DNA of 64,000 nucleotides from Anaerococcus sp. mt242 (lineage in GTDB: Bacteria; Bacillota; Clostridia; Tissierellales; Peptoniphilaceae). The notes under the pieces are model-generated. The model searched no databases and was not told the DNA's origin. It saw only the letters and a list, made by a program, of their open reading frames with translations. This document shows, piece after piece, positions 44,468 to 52,218 of this stretch; within the stretch, counting starts at the first letter, position 1; the number at the start of each line of letters is the position of its first letter. The position numbers were made by a program, and so were the translations under genes. The stretch spans positions 1 through 64,000 of the forward strand of contig NZ_JAEUYX010000006.1 of the NCBI RefSeq assembly GCF_016798225.1, given 5' to 3'.

Positions 44468-44831
44468 ATTTAATATAGATGAGTACGGAATATTTTTAGT
44501 ATGGCTAGGAATTATTTTTAGCCTGCTAGCATATTTCACTCATTCGCAATTTGTGGACATTTTGGCCCTTGTAAATGTAATTTATGCAATTTTTAGATTT
44601 TTCTCTAGTAATAAGGAAAAAAGAATTGCTGAAAATAACCAATTTAAGCAAGCTTTCCTAAATCCAATTAAAAAATCTTTTAAGGGATTTAAAAACGAAA
44701 CTGTGGGAGATAAAAATTACAAATACGTTTCTTGCCCTCAATGCGGACAAAAGCTGCGTATACCAAAGAAAAAGGGGAAAATAAAAGTAAGATGTCCAAA
44801 GTGCGATACAAAGTTTGATGCTAGAAGTTGA
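44457..44831 (+). CDS. Small membrane protein with C-terminal zinc ribbon
   Basis: The 124 residues begin with two hydrophobic helices (about 10-26 and 30-45), followed by a basic linker and a zinc ribbon: SCPQCGQKLRIPKKKGKIKVRCPKC. The knuckle pattern CPxCG-x~17-CPxC is common in small Firmicutes membrane proteins that may bind nucleic acid or protein. It overlaps the sirtuin gene by eleven bases and ends the operon at a terminator. Confidence 0.75.
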   Translation: MKDRFNIDEYGIFLVWLGIIFSLLAYFTHSQFVDILALVNVIYAIFRFFSSNKEKRIAENNQFKQAFLNPIKKSFKGFKNETVGDKNYKYVSCPQCGQKLRIPKKKGKIKVRCPKCDTKFDARS

Positions 44832-44851
44832 TTCTAGCATCTTTTAAATTT
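44817..44851 (+). terminator. Terminator after the barstar-GntR-ABC-sirtuin operon
   Basis: GATGCTAGAA-GTTGA-TTCTAGCATC is followed by TTTTAAATTT; the stop codon lies in the loop. Confidence 0.88.
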
Positions 44852-44893
44852 AGCTTAGAAGTTGTATAATTTTTCTGAAAGAGAGGCTTTAAA

Positions 44894-46075
44894 ATGCAAA
44901 GAATTATTGGAACAAGATCATTGGGACTACGCGCGCCAATTATTGAAAAAGGCGATAACTTAGAAGAAATAGTTTTTGATACTGTAAAAAAAGCAAGTGA
45001 AAATCATGACATTACTATGAATGATTTAGATGTAGTATGTGTTACAGAATCTCTTGTTGCTCGTGCTCAAGGCAACTACGCTACAATAGAGCAAATAGCA
45101 AAAGATATTAATAACAAATTTAAATCAGATGAACTAGTAGTATTATTTCCTATTTTATCAAGAAATAGATTTTCTATACTATTAAAGGCAATTGCGCTTT
45201 CTGGAAAAAAATTACATATTTGTCTTTCATATCCGCAAGATGAGGTAGGAAACTATCTAATGGATGAGATGGATTTATTTAATAGTGATATTAATCCATA
45301 TCAAGATGTTTTAAATATAGACGAATTTAGGAAAATAGCTGGGGACTACAAACACACATTTACTGGTATGGACTATCCATCATTATATACAGAAATTGCT
45401 CCTAATTCTGAAATACATTTTCTAAATAATCCAGTAGATAGCTTAAAATTCGCTGAAGATGTTTTGGTTTGTTCAATCCACACTAGAAACATCATAAAAA
45501 GACAATTAAAAGAAGCTGGTGGAAAAAATATTCTATCACTTGATGAAATCTTAAACGAACCGGTGGATGGATCTGGATTTAACAAAGATTATGGACTATT
45601 AGGCTCAAACTTATCAACAGAAAATGAAGTCAAACTTTTCCCAAGAGATGGGGAAGAATTTGTAAAAAACTTACAAAAAAAATTGATTGCTCATTTTAAT
45701 AAACAAATCGAAGTAATGATTTATGGAGATGGAGCCTTTAAAGATCCAGTTGGTAAAATCTGGGAATTAGCTGATCCAATTGTATCACCTGCATTTACAG
45801 ATGGACTTAAGGGTACACCAAGCGAAATTAAGATAAAATATATTGCCGATAATGAGCTAGCTGATTTATCTATCGAAGAGAGAACATCAGCAATGGTTGA
45901 TAGAATTTCCAAAAAAGCAAAGGAATTGGTTGGCAAAAACGAAACTTTAGGAACAACTCCAAGACAAATAACAGATTTACTAGGCTCTTTAGCCGATCTT
46001 ACATCTGGATCAGGAGATAAAGGTACACCTATTGTTTTAATACAAGGATATTTTGATAACTACTCAAATAATTAA
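44894..46075 (+). CDS. CofE-like protein (F420-0:gamma-glutamyl ligase family)
   Basis: The 393-residue protein resembles coenzyme F420-0:L-glutamate ligase: TRSLGLRAPIIEKGDNL near 6-22, DLDVVCVTESLVARAQGN near 45, MIYGDGAFKDPVGKIWELADP near 278 and SPAFTDGLKGTPSEIKIKYIADNE near 302. Members of this family occur in clostridia and relatives that are not known to make F420, where the role is undescribed. No other F420 gene is seen here. AAAGAGAGG precedes the ATG. Confidence 0.8.
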   Translation: MQRIIGTRSLGLRAPIIEKGDNLEEIVFDTVKKASENHDITMNDLDVVCVTESLVARAQGNYATIEQIAKDINNKFKSDELVVLFPILSRNRFSILLKAIALSGKKLHICLSYPQDEVGNYLMDEMDLFNSDINPYQDVLNIDEFRKIAGDYKHTFTGMDYPSLYTEIAPNSEIHFLNNPVDSLKFAEDVLVCSIHTRNIIKRQLKEAGGKNILSLDEILNEPVDGSGFNKDYGLLGSNLSTENEVKLFPRDGEEFVKNLQKKLIAHFNKQIEVMIYGDGAFKDPVGKIWELADPIVSPAFTDGLKGTPSEIKIKYIADNELADLSIEERTSAMVDRISKKAKELVGKNETLGTTPRQITDLLGSLADLTSGSGDKGTPIVLIQGYFDNYSNN

Positions 46076-46100
46076 TTTCTATTTTTAAGGAGAAATAGCT

Positions 46101-47066
46101 GTGGCAGGATCAGATAGCCAGGAAAAGAAAGATAATAAAGCCTTTGCAACTCATTTTGTAAATGATTATTTTGAAAAAAGAGCAGAGGCTAAATACAATC
46201 ACGACCCAATGGATGAACTCCAAAGATATTTAATGATGTCTTTTGCCGCCATTTTGATGGCCTTTGGGACACATTTTTTTAAATATCCAAACTCATTTGT
46301 AATTGGTGGAGTAGAGGGGATGAGTATCATTGCTTCAACTTTTGTACCATTCACTCGACCAGAAATTACCCTTTTTATAAATGTAAGCTTGCTAATAATT
46401 GCATACTTTGTTTTGGGCAAGCACTTTACCCTAAGGACTGGTTATGTCGCAATTTTAAACTCGTTGACGGCCTTGGGTTTAGATTATATTTTCCCAATTG
46501 CAGGTCCATTAACATCAAATAAGCTTTTGGAGTTGATATTTACCCTATTAATATCAGCCTTTGGCTCAGCAATATTATTTAATCTTGCGGCAAGTTCCGG
46601 CGGGACTGATATAATTGCAATGATTATAAAAAAATATTCTTCCCTAGAAGTAGGAAAGGCTCTATTGTGCGTAGATAGTGTATTTACCATAGCTTCTATT
46701 TGGATTTTTAATGTAGAAATAGGTTTGCTTTCTATTTTAGGACTATTATTAAAAGGAATATTTGTGGATGTAATTATCCAGTCCTTAAATACTGACAAGT
46801 TATTTATAATTATTACTACAAAACCAGATGAAGTAGGTAAATTCATACGTGGGGAGCTCAATAGATCTGCTACAGTTATGAATGGAGTCGGACTTTATAA
46901 AGGGATTCACCGATTTGTATTCTTATCTGTGCTTTCACCAAAAGAGGCACCACTTTTTAAAAGATACATCAAGGGAGTGGATCCATCAGCATTTATAACT
47001 ATTATAAATACATCAAGAATTATTGGTAAAGGATTTTATCTAACCAGTGATTCTAACCAGTATTAA
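46101..47066 (+). CDS. YitT-family membrane protein
   Basis: The 321 residues have six hydrophobic segments between about 47 and 225 (for example MSFAAILMAFGTHFF and LILFTLLISAFGSAILF-like helices) and the motif ASSGGTDIIA near 166. A C-terminal cytoplasmic DUF2179 domain (about 230-315, DKLFIIITTKPDEVGKFI) follows. The start is GTG at 46101 after AAGGAGAAA. It lies 26 bases after the CofE-like gene, probably cotranscribed. The family's substrate is unknown. Confidence 0.87.
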   Translation: MAGSDSQEKKDNKAFATHFVNDYFEKRAEAKYNHDPMDELQRYLMMSFAAILMAFGTHFFKYPNSFVIGGVEGMSIIASTFVPFTRPEITLFINVSLLIIAYFVLGKHFTLRTGYVAILNSLTALGLDYIFPIAGPLTSNKLLELIFTLLISAFGSAILFNLAASSGGTDIIAMIIKKYSSLEVGKALLCVDSVFTIASIWIFNVEIGLLSILGLLLKGIFVDVIIQSLNTDKLFIIITTKPDEVGKFIRGELNRSATVMNGVGLYKGIHRFVFLSVLSPKEAPLFKRYIKGVDPSAFITIINTSRIIGKGFYLTSDSNQY

Positions 47067-47080
47067 TCATATACATTAAG

Positions 47081-47110
47081 AAAGACGCTTTGCTATAAGG
47101 CGTCTTTTTG
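47081..47110 (+). terminator. Terminator after the yitT-like gene
   Basis: AAAGACGC pairs with GGCGTCTTT across a ten-base loop, followed by TTG. Confidence 0.82.
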
Positions 47111-47170
47111 TTTGAAATGTGTAGAAAATAAGTGTAAAATAATAGTGAAGTACTATGGATGGAGAATGAT

Positions 47171-48229
47171 ATGAAGTCAAAAAACAAAGCTTTAATGTTT
47201 CTTTGTCTTTTAGTGGCTTTATTTTCTATCAGACCATCCTTTGCTAGTACAGATGATCAAAATCAGCCGACTAGCCCACAAACAGATATCAAAAGCGGGG
47301 ATGAGATTACCATTACAGAAGAAGAACCTATTGAAAATCAACATGAACTTCCACCTGTTAAAGCTGAAGTAATAAAGCCACAAAAAGCGGCCGGCAGAAG
47401 ACCAGTGCAAAAAGAAAATGTAACAACAAAAAATAATACATCACCTAGCCTGACTGTAGACCCAAGAGCGACTGAGGTTAACGAAAGAGTAAATAAAAAA
47501 TACCGAGAAGAGCAAAAGGCCAAAGAAAGTCAAAAAACAGAAACTAAAAAAGAAATAAAACCTGCAAACAAAGCAAAAACTGTAAATAAAAAACCTAGCC
47601 CCACCAAGGCAGATGTTGAAAGAAAATCTGAAATTGATGCTTTACTAAAGGAATTAAATGAGCGAACTGAGGCTATTAAAAGTAATCTTAAGCCTAGTAG
47701 TTCCGATACAAAAAAGCCATCAAAAGGGGCAGAAAATTACAAAAATGCTGTGGAATTAGTAGGAGAGGTAATGCTTTCAGATAAAATTACTAAGGCTGAA
47801 AGCAAACAATTAGCAAAAACTACTAAAGAAATTGTCGAACAGTACAATAAGAAAATAGAAAATGCAGCAACTACTGAAGAAAAAGAAGCCTTAGTAAGAG
47901 AAGCAAGCCAAAAGATAAATGAAAATCTTAAAAATACATCAAAAGAAGCGTATGACACTGCTATAAACAAAGATGTATCAATCTATGATCAAAAAAACGA
48001 AACCCTGGTATTAGAGATTGAGCCAAATGACAAAGAAGATAGCAAGGAAGGGAATAAAAACTATAAGGTTACTAAAAGTACATCGCTAGAAAAACCCCCA
48101 AAACTTGCAAATGATGATAATGAAGCTCCATTTTTTAAAATGGCACTTGGAGTTTTTGTAGTTTTAATTATTTCTCTTGCAATAGCAATTACTGTAGTAT
48201 TAAAAAATCGAAACAATGTTACCAAATAA
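47171..48229 (+). CDS. Hypothetical secreted, membrane-anchored surface protein
   Basis: I do not recognise this 352-residue protein. Residues 1-26 are a signal peptide (basic start, hydrophobic core, cleavage near SFAS). The body is lysine-, glutamate- and proline-rich with predicted coiled-coil parts around 160-280 and no cysteine. A single membrane helix at about 322-345 is followed by a short basic tail, KNRNNVTK. No LPxTG motif is seen. The layout is that of a wall-spanning stalk held in the membrane. Start at ATG 47171, after ATGGAGAATGAT. Confidence 0.68.
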   Translation: MKSKNKALMFLCLLVALFSIRPSFASTDDQNQPTSPQTDIKSGDEITITEEEPIENQHELPPVKAEVIKPQKAAGRRPVQKENVTTKNNTSPSLTVDPRATEVNERVNKKYREEQKAKESQKTETKKEIKPANKAKTVNKKPSPTKADVERKSEIDALLKELNERTEAIKSNLKPSSSDTKKPSKGAENYKNAVELVGEVMLSDKITKAESKQLAKTTKEIVEQYNKKIENAATTEEKEALVREASQKINENLKNTSKEAYDTAINKDVSIYDQKNETLVLEIEPNDKEDSKEGNKNYKVTKSTSLEKPPKLANDDNEAPFFKMALGVFVVLIISLAIAITVVLKNRNNVTK

Positions 48230-48252
48230 GTCCTAAGGGGGCTTATTTTTTA
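48227..48252 (+). terminator. Terminator after the surface-protein gene
   Basis: AAGTCC-TAAG-GGGCTT (one G-U pair) is followed by ATTTTTT. Confidence 0.65.
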
Positions 48253-48268
48253 ATTATAAGTTTATAAA

Positions 48269-48298
48269 ATAAAAAGAGGCTTAAAAAAGCCCCTTGCG
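48269..48298 (-). terminator. Terminator after rubredoxin
   Basis: On the minus strand AGGGGCTT-TTTT-AAGCCTCT is followed by TTTTATTTT. Confidence 0.72.
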
Positions 48299-48306
48299 TT
48301 TTTGAA

Positions 48307-48465
48307 TTATTCTTGTGGTTCGAACATATCTTTGCCTACTCCACAAATTGGGCAAACCCAATCTTCTGGAAGTTGGTCAAATTCTGTACCAGCTTCGATT
48401 CCGTTATCAACATCTCCTTCAGCTGGATCATAAATGTATCCACATGCTGTACATACGTATTTCAT
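48307..48465 (-). CDS. Rubredoxin
   Basis: Translating the minus strand from ATG 48465 gives 52 residues with the two iron-binding pairs CTACGY (C5, C8) and CPICGVGK (C38, C41), the aromatic core Y/W positions, and the GxxxGTxFxxLPxDWVCP pattern: a complete rubredoxin. AAAGGAGA precedes the start. It carries single electrons in the cytoplasm, typically to oxygen- or peroxide-reducing proteins in anaerobes. The flavoprotein at 19258-20433 is a likely reductase, although it is 28 kb away. Confidence 0.96.
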   Translation of the reverse strand: MKYVCTACGYIYDPAEGDVDNGIEAGTEFDQLPEDWVCPICGVGKDMFEPQE

Positions 48466-48598
48466 ACCAATGTCTCCTTTCATTGTTATTACATTTATAT
48501 TATACCACTTTTAACGAATTTTAATACATTTTTTATAAAACATTCAGTTTTTTTCATAATCTTTGGGTATAAGATTATTGAAGATAAAGGAGAGAACT

Positions 48599-48991
48599 AT
48601 GGAGATTATAAGAAATCTTATACATAGTGACCTAGACTTAATAAAAGAATTTAGAGATAATATTATAGAATTTTTAAAAAAACAAGAATATGATGACGAT
48701 ATTATTTTTAAAATTAGACTTGTTTTAGATGAGCTTATCACAAATTCTTACAAGCATGGAAATAGAAAAAATTATGAAAAACTAATTGATATCATCATGC
48801 TACTGGATAGGGACTATTGTATGATAAAAGTAAAAGATGAGGGCGAGGGGATAGACTACACCAAAGATCGTGATATGCTAGCAGATCATGGTAGAGGTAT
48901 CCAACTAGTTTATAATCTTTGCGAGAATATAATAGTTAAAGATAATACAATAGTAGCATTTTTACTTTTAGATACGCAAAGAGTTAGTTAA
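48599..48991 (+). CDS. RsbW-like serine kinase/ATP-binding protein
   Basis: The 130 residues are a lone GHKL ATPase domain: N box VLDELITNSYKHGN near 44, G1 box VKDEGEGIDY near 80 and a G2-like DHGRGIQLVYNL near 98. This is the layout of anti-sigma-factor kinases such as RsbW and SpoIIAB. No anti-anti-sigma or sigma gene is adjacent, so its partner is unknown. I start at ATG 48599 after AAAGGAGAG; the frame extends upstream without a ribosome site. Confidence 0.83.
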   Translation: MEIIRNLIHSDLDLIKEFRDNIIEFLKKQEYDDDIIFKIRLVLDELITNSYKHGNRKNYEKLIDIIMLLDRDYCMIKVKDEGEGIDYTKDRDMLADHGRGIQLVYNLCENIIVKDNTIVAFLLLDTQRVS

Positions 48992-49027
48992 AACATCTAG
49001 ATAACTTTATTAGCTAGATGTTTTTTT
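48991..49027 (+). terminator. Terminator after the RsbW-like gene
   Basis: AAACATCTAG pairs with CTAGATGTTT across a 13-base loop, followed by a T run. Confidence 0.82.
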
Positions 49028-49101
49028 ATTATGTTTATTGATAATATAACCACAATCGATATAATATATTGATAGAATTTATTAGTTTGAAAGAAGGAAT
49101 T

Positions 49102-50922
49102 ATGAAAAGAGAAGATGTAAGAAATGTAGCCATTATTGCCCACGTTGACCATGGTAAAACTACCCTAGTAGATGGACTTTTAAGAAGTTCAGGTACTTTT
49201 AGAGACAACCAAGAGGTCAATGAGAGAGTAATGGACTCAAATAGTATTGAAAAAGAAAGAGGAATTACAATTCTTTCTAAAAATACTGCTATTCATTATA
49301 AAGATACAAAAATAAATATTATAGATACACCAGGCCACGCGGACTTTGGTGGAGAAGTAGAACGTGTTTTAAATATGGCTGAGTCTGTGGTTTTAGTTGT
49401 AGATAGCCACGAAGGACCTATGCCACAAACAAAATTTGTTTTAAGAAAAGCAATTGAGCTTGGCTTGCCTGCTATCATTTGTATAAATAAAGTAGATAGA
49501 CCAGACCAAAGGATTGATGAAGTAGAAGATGAAGTTCTAGATTTATTTATCTCACTTGATGCGGATGAATCTTATTTAGAAAGTCCATTTATCTACGCAT
49601 CAGCAAAAAATGGATGGGCTTCCCTTGAAAAAGCTAGTGTAAAAAATGATATGACAGACTTACTTGATACAATCATTGACTACACTCCAGCCTTTGAAGC
49701 AGATGAAAATGCTCCATTTAAAGTTTTAGTTTCTACAACTGATTACAATTCATTTTTAGGATCTATTGCTATCGGTAAGGTAGAACAAGGTGTGATTAAG
49801 AAAAATGCAAATGCAGTAATTACAAACTACAACGAAGAAGACCGCCATGAAAGATCAAAAATTGTAACAATTTACGAATTTGATGGCCTAGATAGAGTAG
49901 AAGTAGAAGAAGCAAAATTTGGATCAATCGTAGCTCTATCAGGTATGGAAGACATATCAATTGGAGATACTATCGGTACAGAAGAAGATAGCCAGCCAAT
50001 TGAGTTTACAAAAATATCTGAACCAACCCTTTCAATGACATTTTCAGTAAACGATTCACCATTTGCTGGTCGTGATGGTAAATTTGTAACCAGCCGCCAC
50101 TTAAGAGAAAGGTTATTTAAAGAAAAGGAAACAGATGTTTCACTTAAGGTAGAAAATACTGACTCAACAGAAAGCTTTAAAGTTTCAGGCCGTGGAGAAC
50201 TTCACTTATCAGTATTAGTTGAAAACTTAAGACGTGAAGGCTACGAATTCCAAGTTTCTAAACCAGAGGTTATGTTTAAAGAAATAGATGGCAAAAGAAA
50301 TGAACCTATTGAAGTTGCAACAATTGACGTTGACCAAGAATATACAGGATCAGTTATAGAAAAACTTGGACGTAGAAAAGGTGAACTTATCGATATGACA
50401 CCAACTTCTTCAGGATATACAAGAATGACCTTTAGAATTCCAGCACGTGGACTAATTGGTTATAGAACTGAGTTTTTAACTGATACAAAAGGAACTGGTA
50501 TATTAAACTCAGAATTTGAAGAATACGCTCCATATAAAGGAGATATCGAAACTCGCCAAGACGGCTCACTAATTGCTAGTGAACAAGGAATTGCAAGAGC
50601 CTATGGACTAAATTCTGCTCAATCACGTGGACTATTATTTATCGAAGCAGGTGAAGAAGTTTACGAAGGAGAAGTAGTAGGCATGAATGCAAAAGGCCTT
50701 GATATCGATGTAAATGTATGTAAAACTAAAAAACTTACAAATACACGTGCATCAGGATCTGATGATGCCATCGTCCTAACACCTCCAAAGAAAATGAGTG
50801 TAGAAGAAATGATGGAATTTGTAGAAGATGATGAATTAATCGAGGTAACTCCAAATACACTTAGAATTAGAAAAAGAATTCTAGATAGCAATTTAAGATA
50901 CAAATCAAAGAAAAATAAATAA
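49102..50922 (+). CDS. typA: Ribosome-associated GTPase TypA/BipA
   Basis: A translational GTPase linked to 50S assembly and stress or cold growth. The 606 residues show G1 AHVDHGKTT near 12, switch EKERGITI near 53, DTPGHADFGGEVERVL near 75 and NKVD near 130, followed by an EF-Tu-like domain 2, EF-G-like III and V domains and the BipA-specific C-terminal domain (RIPARGLIGYRTEFLTDT near 440). The start is ATG 49102 after GAAGGAATT; an upstream ATG at 49069 has no ribosome site. Confidence 0.96.
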   Translation: MKREDVRNVAIIAHVDHGKTTLVDGLLRSSGTFRDNQEVNERVMDSNSIEKERGITILSKNTAIHYKDTKINIIDTPGHADFGGEVERVLNMAESVVLVVDSHEGPMPQTKFVLRKAIELGLPAIICINKVDRPDQRIDEVEDEVLDLFISLDADESYLESPFIYASAKNGWASLEKASVKNDMTDLLDTIIDYTPAFEADENAPFKVLVSTTDYNSFLGSIAIGKVEQGVIKKNANAVITNYNEEDRHERSKIVTIYEFDGLDRVEVEEAKFGSIVALSGMEDISIGDTIGTEEDSQPIEFTKISEPTLSMTFSVNDSPFAGRDGKFVTSRHLRERLFKEKETDVSLKVENTDSTESFKVSGRGELHLSVLVENLRREGYEFQVSKPEVMFKEIDGKRNEPIEVATIDVDQEYTGSVIEKLGRRKGELIDMTPTSSGYTRMTFRIPARGLIGYRTEFLTDTKGTGILNSEFEEYAPYKGDIETRQDGSLIASEQGIARAYGLNSAQSRGLLFIEAGEEVYEGEVVGMNAKGLDIDVNVCKTKKLTNTRASGSDDAIVLTPPKKMSVEEMMEFVEDDELIEVTPNTLRIRKRILDSNLRYKSKKNK

Positions 50923-50931
50923 GAGGTAGAT

Positions 50932-51585
50932 ATGGATAGAAGGTTTGAAAGAACACTCAGCCAAATCCTAAGTGTAGTGGTTTTGATAGTGTTTTTAATA
51001 ACTATTGTATCAGCAAATTTTAATATATGGTTAGTTAGCTACATATGGGCAGCTGGATTTATCATAGCATGGGCACTAATGCTTATTTTTGGTGTCTATG
51101 TACTATTTCAAAAAAAATCCTATGGAATGTCAATTTTTGTAGCTATACTTACAGCCCTAGGATTTGCGATTTTAAGTGTACCAGCTATATTAGTCTTAGC
51201 GAGATTTATCCCAGGACTTCCAGCGGGACTTACATTTAACAATCAATTTTTAAATTCAAATAGCCAATTAGTCTTATACACCGTATTAATAGTTGTATAC
51301 TTTGCTCATATTATCAATGCATCAAAATTAAAAAATAAAAATGCTCAGTATATAGAATACTCTGAAGCTAAGGAAGAAGATTTAGATGAAAATTTAGATT
51401 TTAACAAAAATTTGCATTCGGATAGTGAAATTGAGTATAATATAACAAAAGACACTGACGAAAAGTTAGTGTTTGAAGCTGATAGCAATGAAAATTCTAC
51501 TTATAACACAGAAGAAGTGATTCTTGTAGAAGATTTAACAGATGAAGATTTAGAATTTAGGAAAGATGAGGAGAACAATGGCTAA
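50932..51585 (+). CDS. Hypothetical membrane protein with acidic tail
   Basis: I do not recognise this 217-residue protein. Three hydrophobic helices lie at about 13-30, 36-57 and 65-88, with a fourth near 108-125. The last about 85 residues are very acidic (LDENLD, TDEKLVFEADSNEN, LVEDLTDEDLEF) and probably cytoplasmic. It sits nine bases after typA and overlaps rex by eight bases. LapA-like or DUF-type membrane proteins have a similar layout but the match is not firm. Confidence 0.68.
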   Translation: MDRRFERTLSQILSVVVLIVFLITIVSANFNIWLVSYIWAAGFIIAWALMLIFGVYVLFQKKSYGMSIFVAILTALGFAILSVPAILVLARFIPGLPAGLTFNNQFLNSNSQLVLYTVLIVVYFAHIINASKLKNKNAQYIEYSEAKEEDLDENLDFNKNLHSDSEIEYNITKDTDEKLVFEADSNENSTYNTEEVILVEDLTDEDLEFRKDEENNG

Positions 51586-52216
51586 AGATAACGGTGTATC
51601 ATTATCGGTTATAAAAAGATTACCAAAATACTATAGATATCTAGAAAGTATAAATGATCGAGGCATAGTAAGAGTTTCATCAAAAGAATTATCAGAAATT
51701 ACTGGACTAACAGCAAGTCAAATTAGACAAGACTTAAATCATTATGGTTGTTTTGGTCAGCAAGGATATGGATATAATGTCCGTGAGCTTATGGATGAGC
51801 TTTCAAAAATAATTGGTGTTGATAAAAAGTACAAAATGGTTTTAGTTGGTTTTGGTAATATCGGCCATGCTCTTTATAAATACAAATCCTTTAAAGACTT
51901 AGGTTATCATATCGAATCTGTATTTGATCTTGAAGCAAGAGAAGCTAATGATAAGGATCCAGAAGTAATAAGCATAGACAAATTACCAGATTACCTAAAA
52001 AACAACAAAATTGATATTGGTATTATTTCTACACCAAAAGATGCCAGTCAAGAAGTTTGCGATATCCTTTGTGATGGCGAAGTTTCAGGTATATGGAACT
52101 TCTCTCCAGTAGATATAAAGACAAAAAATGATGTTGTTTTAGAAAATGTACACCTTGATGAATCATTATTTACTCTAACCTACTTCATCAATTCTCCACA
52201 GGACTTTAATTTTTAA
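51578..52216 (+). CDS. rex: Redox-sensing transcriptional repressor Rex
   Basis: Rex represses fermentation and respiration genes until NADH displaces it. The 212 residues comprise an N-terminal winged helix (about 5-75, VSSKELSEITGLTASQIRQDLNHYG) and a Rossmann domain with VGFGNIGHALY near 87, followed by the C-terminal swapped helix. The ATG at 51578 is preceded by GAGGAG, better than the frame start at 51566. I found no full Rex palindrome in the window's promoters. Confidence 0.94.
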   Translation: MAKDNGVSLSVIKRLPKYYRYLESINDRGIVRVSSKELSEITGLTASQIRQDLNHYGCFGQQGYGYNVRELMDELSKIIGVDKKYKMVLVGFGNIGHALYKYKSFKDLGYHIESVFDLEAREANDKDPEVISIDKLPDYLKNNKIDIGIISTPKDASQEVCDILCDGEVSGIWNFSPVDIKTKNDVVLENVHLDESLFTLTYFINSPQDFNF

Positions 52217-52218
52217 AA

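Noticed and set aside
48313-48627. Plus-strand frames of 104 and 69 residues opposite rubredoxin
   Set aside because: They are antisense to a complete rubredoxin gene with its own ribosome site and terminator.
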